Program-made: the position numbers and the translations under genes
Assembly: GCA_900128565.1 (NCBI GenBank)
Contig: LT636025.1
Coordinates: 1 to 21,714 of the forward strand
DNA length: 21,714 nucleotides
Reading direction: 5' to 3'
DNA from: Stramenopiles sp. TOSAG23-6
Taxonomy: Eukaryota; Sar
Part shown: in pieces, positions 1-8,297 of the stretch
How the letters are laid out: each line of letters opens with the position of its first letter
Position numbering within the stretch: the first letter of the stretch is position 1
Notes under the pieces: model-generated
What the model was told of the DNA's origin: nothing
Database searches by the model: none
What the model saw: the letters and a program-made list of their open reading frames with translations, nothing else

Positions 1-53
1 TTGTACCTAACAAATTTTAGTTTTTTTTTTTGAAATATTTTTCCAAAATACAT
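1..53 (+). mobile_element. Introner-like intron, 3' part only (copy A)
   Basis: The window opens inside the element core (TTGTACCTAACAAATTTT), followed by a T tract, GAAATATTTTTCC and AAAATACAT. The open frame of exon 1 continues upstream to at least 53. The 3' boundary could be after ACAT (53) or, four bases later, after a canonical AG (56-57); both leave the downstream frame intact, and the missing upstream exon prevents a phase test. Confidence 0.7.
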
Positions 54-3000
54 ATAGATTAAGAGCGAAAACAAATGAAGACCAATGGAAAAAAGATGCA
101 GCCAATGCACAAAAAGCAAGATTAGAGTTAAAACGAATGCGAGAAGAATCTAAAGCCAAATTACATCAGAAGCGTAAGAAGATTGCTGAAAAAGAAGAAA
201 ATCTTGCACGTATCAAAAATAAATTAGAAAGTTTTGAATCGAATCAAAAGGAAAAAGAAAAGTTAAAAGAAGAAGAAAAAAAAAGAAAGCAAGAACAGGA
301 AAATAAAGACAGTGAACGTTTGCATGCTATGGCTATAAGAATTCAGTCTCCTATGCGAGGGAAAATAGCTCGACGTAAGTCTGCAGAGGCTAGTGCCAAA
401 AAGAATTTATTAGAGAAACATGATGCAGGATTATTGCGTATCGCATCTTTGCAGAATAAGCGAAATGAAGAAGAAAACAAAGCTCTTGAAGAAACACGCG
501 GGAAAAAAAACTGGCAGAAATGTATACAAAAACACAAAAAAGTAAAGGAAGAAAATAAAAGAAAATATAAACTAATAGTAATGGTCCAGTCACACGTTCG
601 CCAAATATTCGCCAAAAATATTGTTAAAGCTATGAGAAAAAAACGAAATGAAGAACAATTAATAAGCCAACAAATGTTTGAAGAAGTGGCAGAAAGAAAA
701 CAAAAAGAATCGTATGAAAATAATATAGAGGAGGAAAGAAAGAAAAATAAATTATCATTTAAAATCGAACTTGCAAAAACAAAAATAAAGTTAAGGAAAA
801 TGGAAGATGATGTACAATTTCAAAATGAAAAGTTATCTACAGATGCAAGGTGGAAATGTAGTAAAGAGTCAAATAGAAAACAAAAAAAACAAAACAATGA
901 AGAAAGTGATCAACAATGTGAAATAATTAGACTTGAAAAAGAATTAGAAGATGTAATTAAATATTCCAAACACAGAAAACAACGCTGGCAAAATGATGAA
1001 AAATTAAAAATTCACCTTGTCATTCAAATGCAGTCTCGTGTAAGAAGTTGTATTGCAAAAAGAAAAGTACGTAAAATGTTGCAAAATAAGTTACACAAAA
1101 TAGAATTTAATGTATCAAAATATTGGGAAGAAGGTATTTGTCCAATTACAGGTAGGAAATATTGGTATAATTCAAAGACTGATGAAAGTACATATGAAAA
1201 ACCTTCTTTTATTAATACTACAAAAAAAACAACTACAAGTGATCAAAACAAATTAGAAACAAAATATATTGATACACAATCTGTCGTTCAAAGTGACAGC
1301 CAGAAAGACTTGAAAACAAAATATTTTCATTCAAAATCTGAGAAATCTAAAAAGTCCATACGTAAAAACAATTATACATCATACATGCCTCGGCAGTCAC
1401 CTGAAATGAGTGGAAATGAAGAAGATGAGAGAAATATTGAGTACGAAAATGATTTCGAATCGGAAAATCATCGTGGTAAATTGAAAGCGGCGGCTGCGTT
1501 GATTGGCTCACATTCACGAATAGCTGCGTCTGCCATTCAAAGTGACAGCCAAAAAGACTTGAGTGGAAATGAAGAAGATGAGAGAAATATTGAGTACGAA
1601 AATGATTTCGAATCGGAAAATCATCGTGGTAAATTGAAAGCGGCGGCTGCGTTGATTGGCTCACATTCACGAATAGCTGCGTCTGCCATTCAAAGTGACA
1701 GCCAAAAAGACTTGAGTGGAAATGAAGAAGATGAGAGAAATATTGAGTACGAAAATGATTTCGAATCGGAAAATCATCGTGGTAAATTGAAAGCGGCGGC
1801 TGCGTTGATTGGCTCACATTCACGAATAGCTGCGTCTGCCATTCAAAGTGACAGCCAAAAAGACTTGAGTGGAAATGAAGAAGATGAGAGAAATATTGAG
1901 TACGAAAATGATTTCGAATCGGAAAATCATCGTGGTAAATTGAAAGCGGCGGCTGCGTTGATTGGCTCACATTCACGTTCACGGCAGTACAGTGATGAAA
2001 ATTCACAAATAAAAATGCAACTAAAAGAATTTGAACAAAATCAAAATGAAGAAACTTTAAATGGTAGGATTATAAAAGTATCAACTGTAGCTAGTTGTAT
2101 ACAAGAAGAAAAAGACAACTTCAATGTACAAGAAGAAAAAGAAGTTGAACATGTGCAAGAAGAAAAAGAAGCTGAAAATGTTCAACAAGAAAAAAGAGGT
2201 GCTGAAAATACAGAAGAGGCTTTATATAATCATATTGAGGTGGAAGGATCAGATGTATACAAAGATAAAGACCAGCTGAATGCCTTGCCAAAAAAAGCGA
2301 AAGTTGTGAAGGAGCGCAAATTTCATCGAAGTATATCAAGTTCATTGACACTCCCTATGATGAAACAAGAATTCGAAATAGATATAAATGAAGACGTTTG
2401 CGAAAATGAAAAAGTGAACACATCTTTGACCAATTCAATGAAACCAAAAGTTAAATCTACAGAGCCTTTACGAAAACCAAAAGTTAAATCTACAGAGCCT
2501 TTACGAAAACCAAAAGCTAAACCTACAGAGCCTTTACGAAAACCAAAAGCTAAACCTACAGAGCCTTTACGAAAGTCGAAAGCTAAACCTACAGAGCCTT
2601 TCCGAAAACCAAAAGTTACCAAAACGTCTTCAATGGAATCAGCAAGAGAAAGAATGAGAAGATATGCGCAATCAAAAGGAAAGGTCACAACAAAAGTGAA
2701 AAATGGACGTAAAAAACAGCAAAAGACGAAAGAACAAAGATCAACAAGGAATATGAAAATTGCATCCCGGGCGAAAGGTATTAAGAAAAGGTTGAAAAAC
2801 GTTCATTCTGTTGTTGATTCTCATCAATCAGTGCATAGGGTTGATGCTACTAATCGTCAAAATCTGAATTATTTACAAAATGCAATCCCTTCGCGACACA
2901 CAGAAGTTGTTTATACATTGAAGCATGCTCCAAAATCAAGATCACGACGGAGACGATCTTCACTTTCTCCGAAATTAATAAAAAGAAAGCATTTTATTTT

Positions 3001-6000
3001 GGAATCACCTCATAGAAAAAGCAAAAAGAAGGTGACGTCATATTCTCCTACATCAAGAAGAGTAAAGAAACCTTTATTATCAGCAACAGAAGTAACAGAA
3101 ACAAAAACAAGAAATGAAGAAACAACATCAACCGATTATACAACTACTATGGAATCTAGTGTTAGTACTGATGATGTTGATTCAATGACAATACGTCTTA
3201 CACAAAATCAACAAAAAAGCGAAATACTTAGTGGTGTAGTACACAGAGAATATATTGATAATGACGTAACAAAAATTGATCGATTTTTGAGATTTGCTGG
3301 AGAAAAACGAAAGAATAAATCTAAAATTGCTCCAGCAGAATCACCACAACAACGAAAAAGTGATTATCGATCCCGTGTAAGTGTTCAAGATAAACATGAT
3401 CATTTCATTGATAGGTCAATCCAGAATGCTCGTAACAGAGTTCGCAGCAGAAGAAATATCATGAAAATTAAAAATAAAAAGACAAAAGAAATATCAGAAT
3501 CGGAAAATATAAATTATGCTGCAATACGTCGAGCTCAAAAAAGAGTTAATCGACATATTGCATTACAATCAACTAGACAGATTGGTGCAGCTATTACAAT
3601 TCAATCATTTGGGCGAATGATTATTGCTCAAAACATTAGTGAAGAATTAAGTACACATTTAAGTTCACCTGTACATAAAAGTCTTGAATTTGTTTTAGTT
3701 GACTCCTTGGAAGGATATTCCAAAGATAACCATGATGATAGTATCGCCGAAACTGTTCTTACAAATGCAGTTGGAACAATTTTGAATGATGTATCACAGA
3801 CTAGTAATGATGATAATTTATTATCGAGTAGTACCTCCGATACTGAAAGTACTTCTAATTCTGATGAAATCCATCGCAAGTATGAGATTCTTGCAGTATC
3901 TACAGATGATTTTGATGAAGAAAATTTTCGATATGAAAATGCACTGAAAAAACGATTATTATACCGATGGAAATATAAATGTGACATACGATGGCACAAA
4001 AGGAACAATGAGAAAATAGCTTTTGATCACTGGACATCTCACACAAAAATGAAAATTATTAAAGTATGGAAAGTCTATTCTGATTATTCTTTACAATTAA
4101 AATCTACAGCAGTCAAAATAGTGGGAAATAGAGGTATAAGAAAATGCCGTACTTTATTATCTCTTTGGAGGAAACGTGCACGTATAAAATATGCCTTACA
4201 TCGTTTATATTTAATACAAAACATTCGACACAGACAAAAAGTATTACTTCCAATCTTTACATTTTGGTCTCTAAAAGGCAAACGTTTAACTAGACTACGT
4301 CGAGCATGGAATACTCTAAGTGCGAGCATTGCGGGAAAATCGTGTACGTTTTATTTTTTTTCAAATTCGAATTTTTTTTCGTACACAATTTTGTACCTAA
4401 CATTTTTTTTTTTTTTGAAATATTTTTCCAAAATACATACTGTCGTCGTCTTCGAGAAAAATGGGACTACAAAGCTATGAGAAAACGACGGAATTGTTCT
4501 TGGAATGAATTACAAATTGTAAATGATAATTTAAAGCGTTCAATGTTCCATGCATGGTTACAAGAGACATTGAATTCATCGCGACGTAAGTGTAAGAAAT
4601 ATAAAGCTCAGGCATATTTACGAGATCAATTATTAGCTCGACACATACAAGAGTGGAAGCACATAACTAACTTACATGTATGTTTTATTTTTCCTCAATT
4701 TTGAATTTATTTTTCGTAAGAAATTTTGTACCTAACAAATTTTAAGTTTTTTTTTTTGAAATATTTTCCAAAATACATTCTATTGGTAGACTAGTTCGAT
4801 TTAGATCTGTCCAGCGTTCTCGTTCTCAGCTTTTTCGTAAGTGGGAGTCAGCAGCTGAAATTCGCAAGGAACTTTTATATGATTTTCATAAGTACTGGCA
4901 CNGGAAGCGACCGCTTCAAAGAGCTCTCATTGCTATGAAGACTGTTACAAAAGCAGAATTAAGATACCGTCAAAATTTTATGAGACAACATCTCTTAGCA
5001 TGGAAACAAGTGACGAGATTAATTCTTGTCCATCGACTTCTCATGTACGTTTTCATTATGAATTTTATATTCATTTAGTTTTTCATAGAAAATTTTGTAC
5101 CTAAGGATTTTTTTTTAAACCAAAAGAATTAACCAAAAGAATTATATATATATATATATTCACAATATAGGCGGCCTATGACATGTTGGAGACGATGGGC
5201 TTGGCGACATCGACGGGTTTGGCATATAAAACGCCTCGAACACGCTGAAGCAGAAAGATCGCGTATATCATCACCAAAACATATAAAAAAACCAATCAGA
5301 AGTAAAATTTTGAGTGTATCGGATCCTTGTCAACGTATATGGAAATCATACATGATGGATAACCTTATGCCTAAACAAAATAGTAACCTCGAAAATGATT
5401 CTAATCATGATGCGATACTAGAAAATGATTCTTATCATGATGCGATACTAGATTCTGAAAGTCAAGATTCTGAATCAGTGTATAGAACAAGTGTTGTTGC
5501 GTCTGTAATTAAAGATGATGTAGAATCTAATAATTATGATGAATCTTCTCAACAAAAGAATGAAAATATTTCTAATCCTGAACAAAAGAATGAAAATATT
5601 TCTAATCCTGAAAATTATCCACATGTAGAGTATGTATGTTTTATTTTTTTTTTTACAAAAAAATCGAATTTATTTTTTTTCATAGGAAATTTTGTACCTA
5701 ACATTTTTTTTAGATTTTTTTGAAATATTTTTCCACAATACATGTTACTTTAAAACGATTGAGATTAGCAAAGTTAATTAGCAATCCTACACGAAATCGA
5801 ACAGATCTTGCAGAAAGAACTGCAAAACAACGAAGAAATATTATACAAAATAATGAATTAAACCAAACTGAAAATGTGAAAGAAAATGAAAAAGGTACAA
5901 AAATTACATACAAAAGATTGCTACAATGTAGACTTGTATCATCTTCCTCCTCGTCGGATGATGTACATGTGAAGAATAAAGCAGTTGTAAATATTCATAA

Positions 6001-6284
6001 AAATGAAGAAAGACGAAAGCGAAGAATTGTAGAGTGGTGTTTCCTTACTTGGGCTTTGAACTGTCATAGTATTATCAGACCAGCAAGTCAATCAAATATG
6101 AGTACGTTTTCAGAATGAATTTTTTTTTTTTTTTTTTTCAAACATTCAGTATTCTCAAAAAAAAAAAATCTACAATATTTTCCACAATGCATTGAAGCTT
6201 CGTTTGACAAAAGTTCCATCAGCAATGGTACGTTGGAGTCTGGGTATAGAACATTTGGATAATTTGAACATATTGAATGAGTAA
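54..6284 (+). CDS. Large coiled-coil protein with IQ, WW-like and Sfi1-type Trp repeats (5' partial, 6 exons)
   Basis: Proposed exons are 54-4343, 4439-4677, 4779-5044, 5171-5633, 5744-6101 and 6193-6284. They join in one frame of 1901 codons plus TAA; the 5' part lies outside the window. Exon 1 starts with a Lys/Glu-rich coiled coil. It has IQ-type calmodulin/centrin-binding motifs near nt 329-376 (AIRIQSPMRGKIARRK), 575-643, 1020-1079 and 3589-3636. A WW-like module lies at 1119-1212 (YWEEG...GRKYWYN...STYEKP), with the second Trp replaced by Tyr. Two tandem repeat arrays and a long basic region follow. From about 3955 to the end, Trp-containing helices recur (LLYRWKYK, AFDHWTSH, MFHAWLQE, LFRKWES, LLAWKQV), resembling Sfi1 centrin-binding repeats. 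Likely a basal-body or centriole-associated scaffold; that role is inferred. An N at 4902 leaves one codon unresolved (the base between CAC and GG). Confidence 0.75.
1409..1976 (+). repeat. 153-bp in-frame tandem repeat, about 3.7 copies
   Basis: Copies start at 1409, 1562, 1715 and 1868. Each encodes 51 residues, starting SGNEEDERNIEYENDFESEN, with a basic/Ala-rich middle (RGKLKAAAALIG) and an end QSDSQKDL. The copies appear identical at the DNA level, which implies very recent expansion or homogenisation. A diverged piece of the unit (QSDSQKDL) occurs upstream near 1288. The array is repeated in mirror at 19739-20306. Confidence 0.95.
2443..2610 (+). repeat. 33-bp in-frame tandem repeat, five copies of KPKxKxTEPLR
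   Basis: Five consecutive 11-residue units vary slightly: KPKVKSTEPLR twice, KPKAKPTEPLR twice, KSKAKPTEPFR once. Lys/Pro-rich and probably disordered. Unlike the 153-bp array, the copies have base differences, so it is older. Confidence 0.92.
4344..4438 (+). mobile_element. Introner-like intron 1 (95 bp), GT...ACAT ends
   Basis: Begins GTACGTTTTATTTT, carries the core ATTTTGTACCTAAC, a T tract, then GAAATAT and CCAAAATACAT. Exon 1 ends in phase 1; ending the intron after ACAT restores the Trp-repeat frame (YCRRLREKW). There is no AG between the core and the exon. The first downstream AG (4455-4456) is in phase but creates a TAA at the junction, so it fails. A later AG at 4473-4474 would be in phase but lies well inside what looks like exon. 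Confidence 0.75.
4678..4778 (+). mobile_element. Introner-like intron 2 (101 bp), GT...ACAT ends
   Basis: Begins GTATGTTTTATTTT, has the core AATTTTGTACCTAAC, an A/T stretch, a T tract, GAAATATTTTCC and AAAATACAT. Phase 0 on both sides if it ends after ACAT, giving H|SIGRLVRFRS. The upstream exon also ends TACAT, so a 5-bp direct repeat flanks the intron and its exact ends are ambiguous. The AGs at 4745-4746 and 4788-4789 break the frame. Confidence 0.72.
5045..5170 (+). mobile_element. Introner-like intron 3 (126 bp), diverged 3' half with canonical GT-AG
   Basis: The 5' half matches the family (GTACGTTTT..., AATTTTGTACCTAA). The usual GAAATAT...ACAT end is absent and replaced by a tandem 13-bp duplication (AACCAAAAGAATT at 5118-5130 and 5131-5143), a TA run, and TTCACAATATAG. 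Phase 2 is kept: AT|G gives Met, then RPMTCWRRW. This is the one complete family member here with an ordinary AG acceptor. Confidence 0.78.
5634..5743 (+). mobile_element. Introner-like intron 4 (110 bp), GT...ACAT ends
   Basis: Begins GTATGTTTTATTTT and contains GGAAATTTTGTACCTAAC, then T tracts, GAAATATTTTTCC and ACAATACAT. Phase 0 on both sides with the ACAT end (VEY|VTLKR). An internal AG at 5712-5713 is also in phase and would add ten residues (IFLKYFSTIH) with no stop, so a canonical alternative exists for this copy. Confidence 0.7.
6102..6192 (+). mobile_element. Introner-like intron 5 (91 bp), degenerate, GT...GCAT ends
   Basis: Begins GTACGTTTTCAGAATG, then a long T run, an A run, and CAATATTTTCCACAATGCAT. 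The GTACCTAAC core is missing. Exon 5 ends in phase 1; ending after GCAT gives ATG-AAG-CTT and an open frame to the TAA at 6282-6284. In-phase AGs exist further in (6212-6213, 6221-6222), so acceptor choice is not proven. Confidence 0.62.
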
Positions 6285-6491
6285 ATTGGAATTGGAATTT
6301 GTGTCATAAATTAAATAAAATAGAAAAGTTGAATTTTTTTCTTGTTGATTTCGTGTTTGCACAAAACTGCTTTCGTTTGGTAGTCAAAAAAAAAAAATAT
6401 CTTTTTATGATAGATTTGATAACGGTAAAAAAGATTTTAGATACCCTTACCAAAAATATCTTTTATCCGTTCTTCCGAAAAACAATTTAAA
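6285..6491. other. Intergenic: 3' flank of the IQ/Sfi1-like gene and 5' flank of calflagin-like gene
   Basis: AT-rich, 207 bp, with A and T runs. I see no convincing gene; a small ORF here is low complexity. It must hold the upstream gene's polyadenylation signal and the promoter of the next gene, but I recognise no specific motif. Confidence 0.5.
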
Positions 6492-7274
6492 ATGGGCGCT
6501 GCAGCATCATTTGATCAACTCGAAAAGTCTGAAATGAGTGGTTCATGTAAAGAGTTCATGCAAGCTTTGTATGAGCTGTCAACGCATGACGAAAATGGAA
6601 ATGTCACCAGAAAGAAAGAATGGCCCAACTTGGATCCAAACGGAAACGGTCAAGTATCTTTGGCTGAAACAGACGCTTGGGTACTCAAGAAAATGACGGA
6701 AAGATTGGGAGCCGAGGAAGGTGAACGGGTTTACAATTGTTTCAAGCCATCATATATCCGTGCTTTCAGTGATGCAAAAGACTTGGTTAAGGGAGAGAAA
6801 AGAAAACTCGGTCCAACAGCCGATGCTGAAGACTACATTCAACCAGTGGAATTTCGTGGGTTGGCAGCTTACTTATGTCTTTATGCAGCAATGTATGATT
6901 GTTTTGCATTACTCGATGGTGGCGATGGGGTCGATGTGAAGGGACATGAAGATCGGAAGATGACTCTTGAAGAGTGGCAAAATGGATATAAGAAAGTTGT
7001 CACTCATGGCTTTGTCGGGTTAAAAGACCTTGGAGAAGCAGACGCAGCAACTGTAGAAAGTGCATTTAATGAGATGAACAGTGGGCGCACAGGGACAAAA
7101 GAAACTGCTACAGATAATGTTGTCATGCTCGTTGAATTTTGTGCATGGATCGAAAAAAAAGAAGCTGACGCTGGTACAACATGGGGTAAACTCTTGACGG
7201 CAGGGGAACAAGTCAAAGAACCTGCACCAGCTGTAGCCGCAGCTCCAGCTGAAGCAACAGCAGAAGCCGACTAA
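6492..7274 (+). CDS. Calflagin / flagellar calcium-binding protein-like EF-hand protein
   Basis: 260-residue intronless protein. The N-terminus MGAAASF fits an N-myristoylation signal (Gly2, Ser6), but it lacks the Cys near the N-terminus used for palmitoylation in trypanosome calflagins. A clear EF-hand loop sits at residues 48-59 (DPNGNGQVSLAE). Later segments resembling EF-hands around 143-162 (DGGDGVDV...MTLEEW) and 194-217 have irregular loops. The ending TWGKLLTAGEQ followed by an Ala/Pro/Glu tail resembles the calflagin/FCaBP family. Known members bind calcium and sit on the flagellar membrane; the same role here is inferred. The ATG follows an A-rich leader (AACAATTTAAA), a good eukaryotic start context. 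Confidence 0.8.
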   Translation: MGAAASFDQLEKSEMSGSCKEFMQALYELSTHDENGNVTRKKEWPNLDPNGNGQVSLAETDAWVLKKMTERLGAEEGERVYNCFKPSYIRAFSDAKDLVKGEKRKLGPTADAEDYIQPVEFRGLAAYLCLYAAMYDCFALLDGGDGVDVKGHEDRKMTLEEWQNGYKKVVTHGFVGLKDLGEADAATVESAFNEMNSGRTGTKETATDNVVMLVEFCAWIEKKEADAGTTWGKLLTAGEQVKEPAPAVAAAPAEATAEAD

Positions 7275-7502
7275 AACATGTTTCCGATGAAAATGTTCAT
7301 TTTTACTCTAGGAAGCATTGATAGGTTTTTGTTTGGTGAAAAACAAATTTTTATTTTTTGCTTTATAATAGAGTAAGATAATTTGTAAAATCTTCTTTTT
7401 TATTTATTCGTTACTTTGCGCAAAATATGTTGGAAAGGTCAATATCAAAACCACCCTTAGGGGAAACATGTGTGGTGTCTATTGTCGCACAAAAATCCTT
7501 TA
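7275..7502. other. Convergent intergenic region (calflagin-like / BART-domain)
   Basis: 228 bp between two facing stop codons. AT-rich, carrying the 3' ends of both genes. No additional gene or repeat seen. Confidence 0.5.
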
Positions 7503-8075
7503 CTATTTCGTGTAGATCTTTTCTATTTTGCTATCAGTGTCTACAAAATGTTTACTTTCAGAATTTTGGCTATTTTTGCTTTCTAATTTCTTGCTTTTCT
7601 TTCTACTATCCAAATGATCAGCTGAATCTTTATTTGCTATGTTATGATCATCACACCACTCCTGACAACGGTCGATAAATTTATCAAAGTCCCAAGCTGC
7701 TATCATATATTTCAGCATTATCGCAGTTCCAAAGTGTGTTGGGCCTTCGCCTTGCACATTAACATCTATTAATCTTTTTAATCGTTCCTGTAATTCAATT
7801 TGAGTGATACCTTCTTCTTTACAAAATCCTTCCCAATGTTTTTCCATTAATTCTAAATAAAGTTTGAATATGCTGTGTGACTGGAGAGAAAATTCTCCCT
7901 CCATTGGCTGAGAGCGCTTAGCGTCAACAACTTGAGACCCTGCTGAGACACGGCGTGCATTTTGTTCCATGAATGCTTCAACCTGCTCGTCAAACTCCTC
8001 ATCAGCCAAGTGCTCCCGGACGCGCTCGTGGAAGGCACTTACATTATCCTGATGTTGACGCAATTGGCGCAACAT
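7503..8075 (-). CDS. BART-domain protein (ARL2BP / CFAP36-like)
   Basis: 190 residues from the ATG at 8075; an upstream TTG extension is not credible in a eukaryote. An N-terminal block DEEFDEQVEAFMEQN matches the first helix of BART domains. It is followed by FKLYLELMEKHWEGFCKEEG, equivalent to the conserved helix before the 'xxGIT' turn, and by MIAAWDFDKFIDRCQEW, which fits the closing helices. The C-terminal 45 residues are Lys/Ser/Asp-rich and look disordered. BART proteins bind ARL2/ARL3-type GTPases and several act in cilia. It is divergent from CDC20 with a 222-bp shared upstream region. I rate the family good and the exact orthologue uncertain. Confidence 0.65.
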   Translation of the reverse strand: MLRQLRQHQDNVSAFHERVREHLADEEFDEQVEAFMEQNARRVSAGSQVVDAKRSQPMEGEFSLQSHSIFKLYLELMEKHWEGFCKEEGITQIELQERLKRLIDVNVQGEGPTHFGTAIMLKYMIAAWDFDKFIDRCQEWCDDHNIANKDSADHLDSRKKSKKLESKNSQNSESKHFVDTDSKIEKIYTK

Positions 8076-8297
8076 GAACAAAAATGTTGTTAATCTTATA
8101 CGTACTCTTTATATTTTTTGTAATAATCTTCGGAATGTGTTGATTCATTCGGAGAAAATCGCGCGCGAGTCAAACTTTGATGGCTTGATTGTTCGTTCCT
8201 CTGTAAAGTCTTATTATAATTAAACTAAAAGCGAAACTACCTACTAGTACAAAGTTTAGTTTCTCTCAAAAGAATTACAGCAACTCTTCAACCAAGC
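8076..8297. promoter_or_regulatory. Putative bidirectional promoter, BART-domain gene / CDC20
   Basis: 222 bp separates two divergent start codons, so both promoters should lie here. The AT-rich stretch contains one GC-rich patch, GAAAATCGCGCGCGAGTC (about 8153-8170), which stands out against the background. CGCG-type sites near cell-cycle genes can be E2F or CGCG-box elements, but this reading is speculative. Confidence 0.35.

Larger units (their letters stand above)
1..5632. repeat. Left arm of a perfect 5.6-kb inverted repeat
   Basis: This segment is the exact reverse complement of 16083-21714; every position x pairs with 21715-x. The match includes the ambiguous base N at 4902, mirrored at 16813. 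It stops at the end of exon 4 of the IQ/Sfi1-like gene, after GTAGAGTA; beyond that this side continues into a normal intron and exons 5-6. Because this copy continues into a complete gene, it is likely the genuine arrangement. The outer edge lies inside the intron-element core (TTGTACCTAACAAATTTT), a typical place for an assembler to stop. Confidence 0.97.

Noticed and set aside
1347-2006. Minus-strand 219-codon ORF across the 153-bp tandem array (and its mirror)
   Set aside because: A shadow of the tandem repeat: the unit is a multiple of three and lacks stops in that frame, so the ORF repeats automatically.
2323-2688. Minus-strand ORF with FRKGSVGLAFG repeats
   Set aside because: Antisense shadow of the 33-bp KPKxKxTEPLR repeat.
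4439-4474. Canonical AG acceptors for intron 1 at 4455-4456 or 4473-4474
   Set aside because: The first creates a TAA at the junction. The second is in phase but would discard coding-like sequence (CRRLREKWDYK) and lies far from the T tract. Kept only as an alternative to test.
8076-8081. Start of the BART-domain protein at 8081
   Set aside because: That start is TTG; the first ATG is at 8075.
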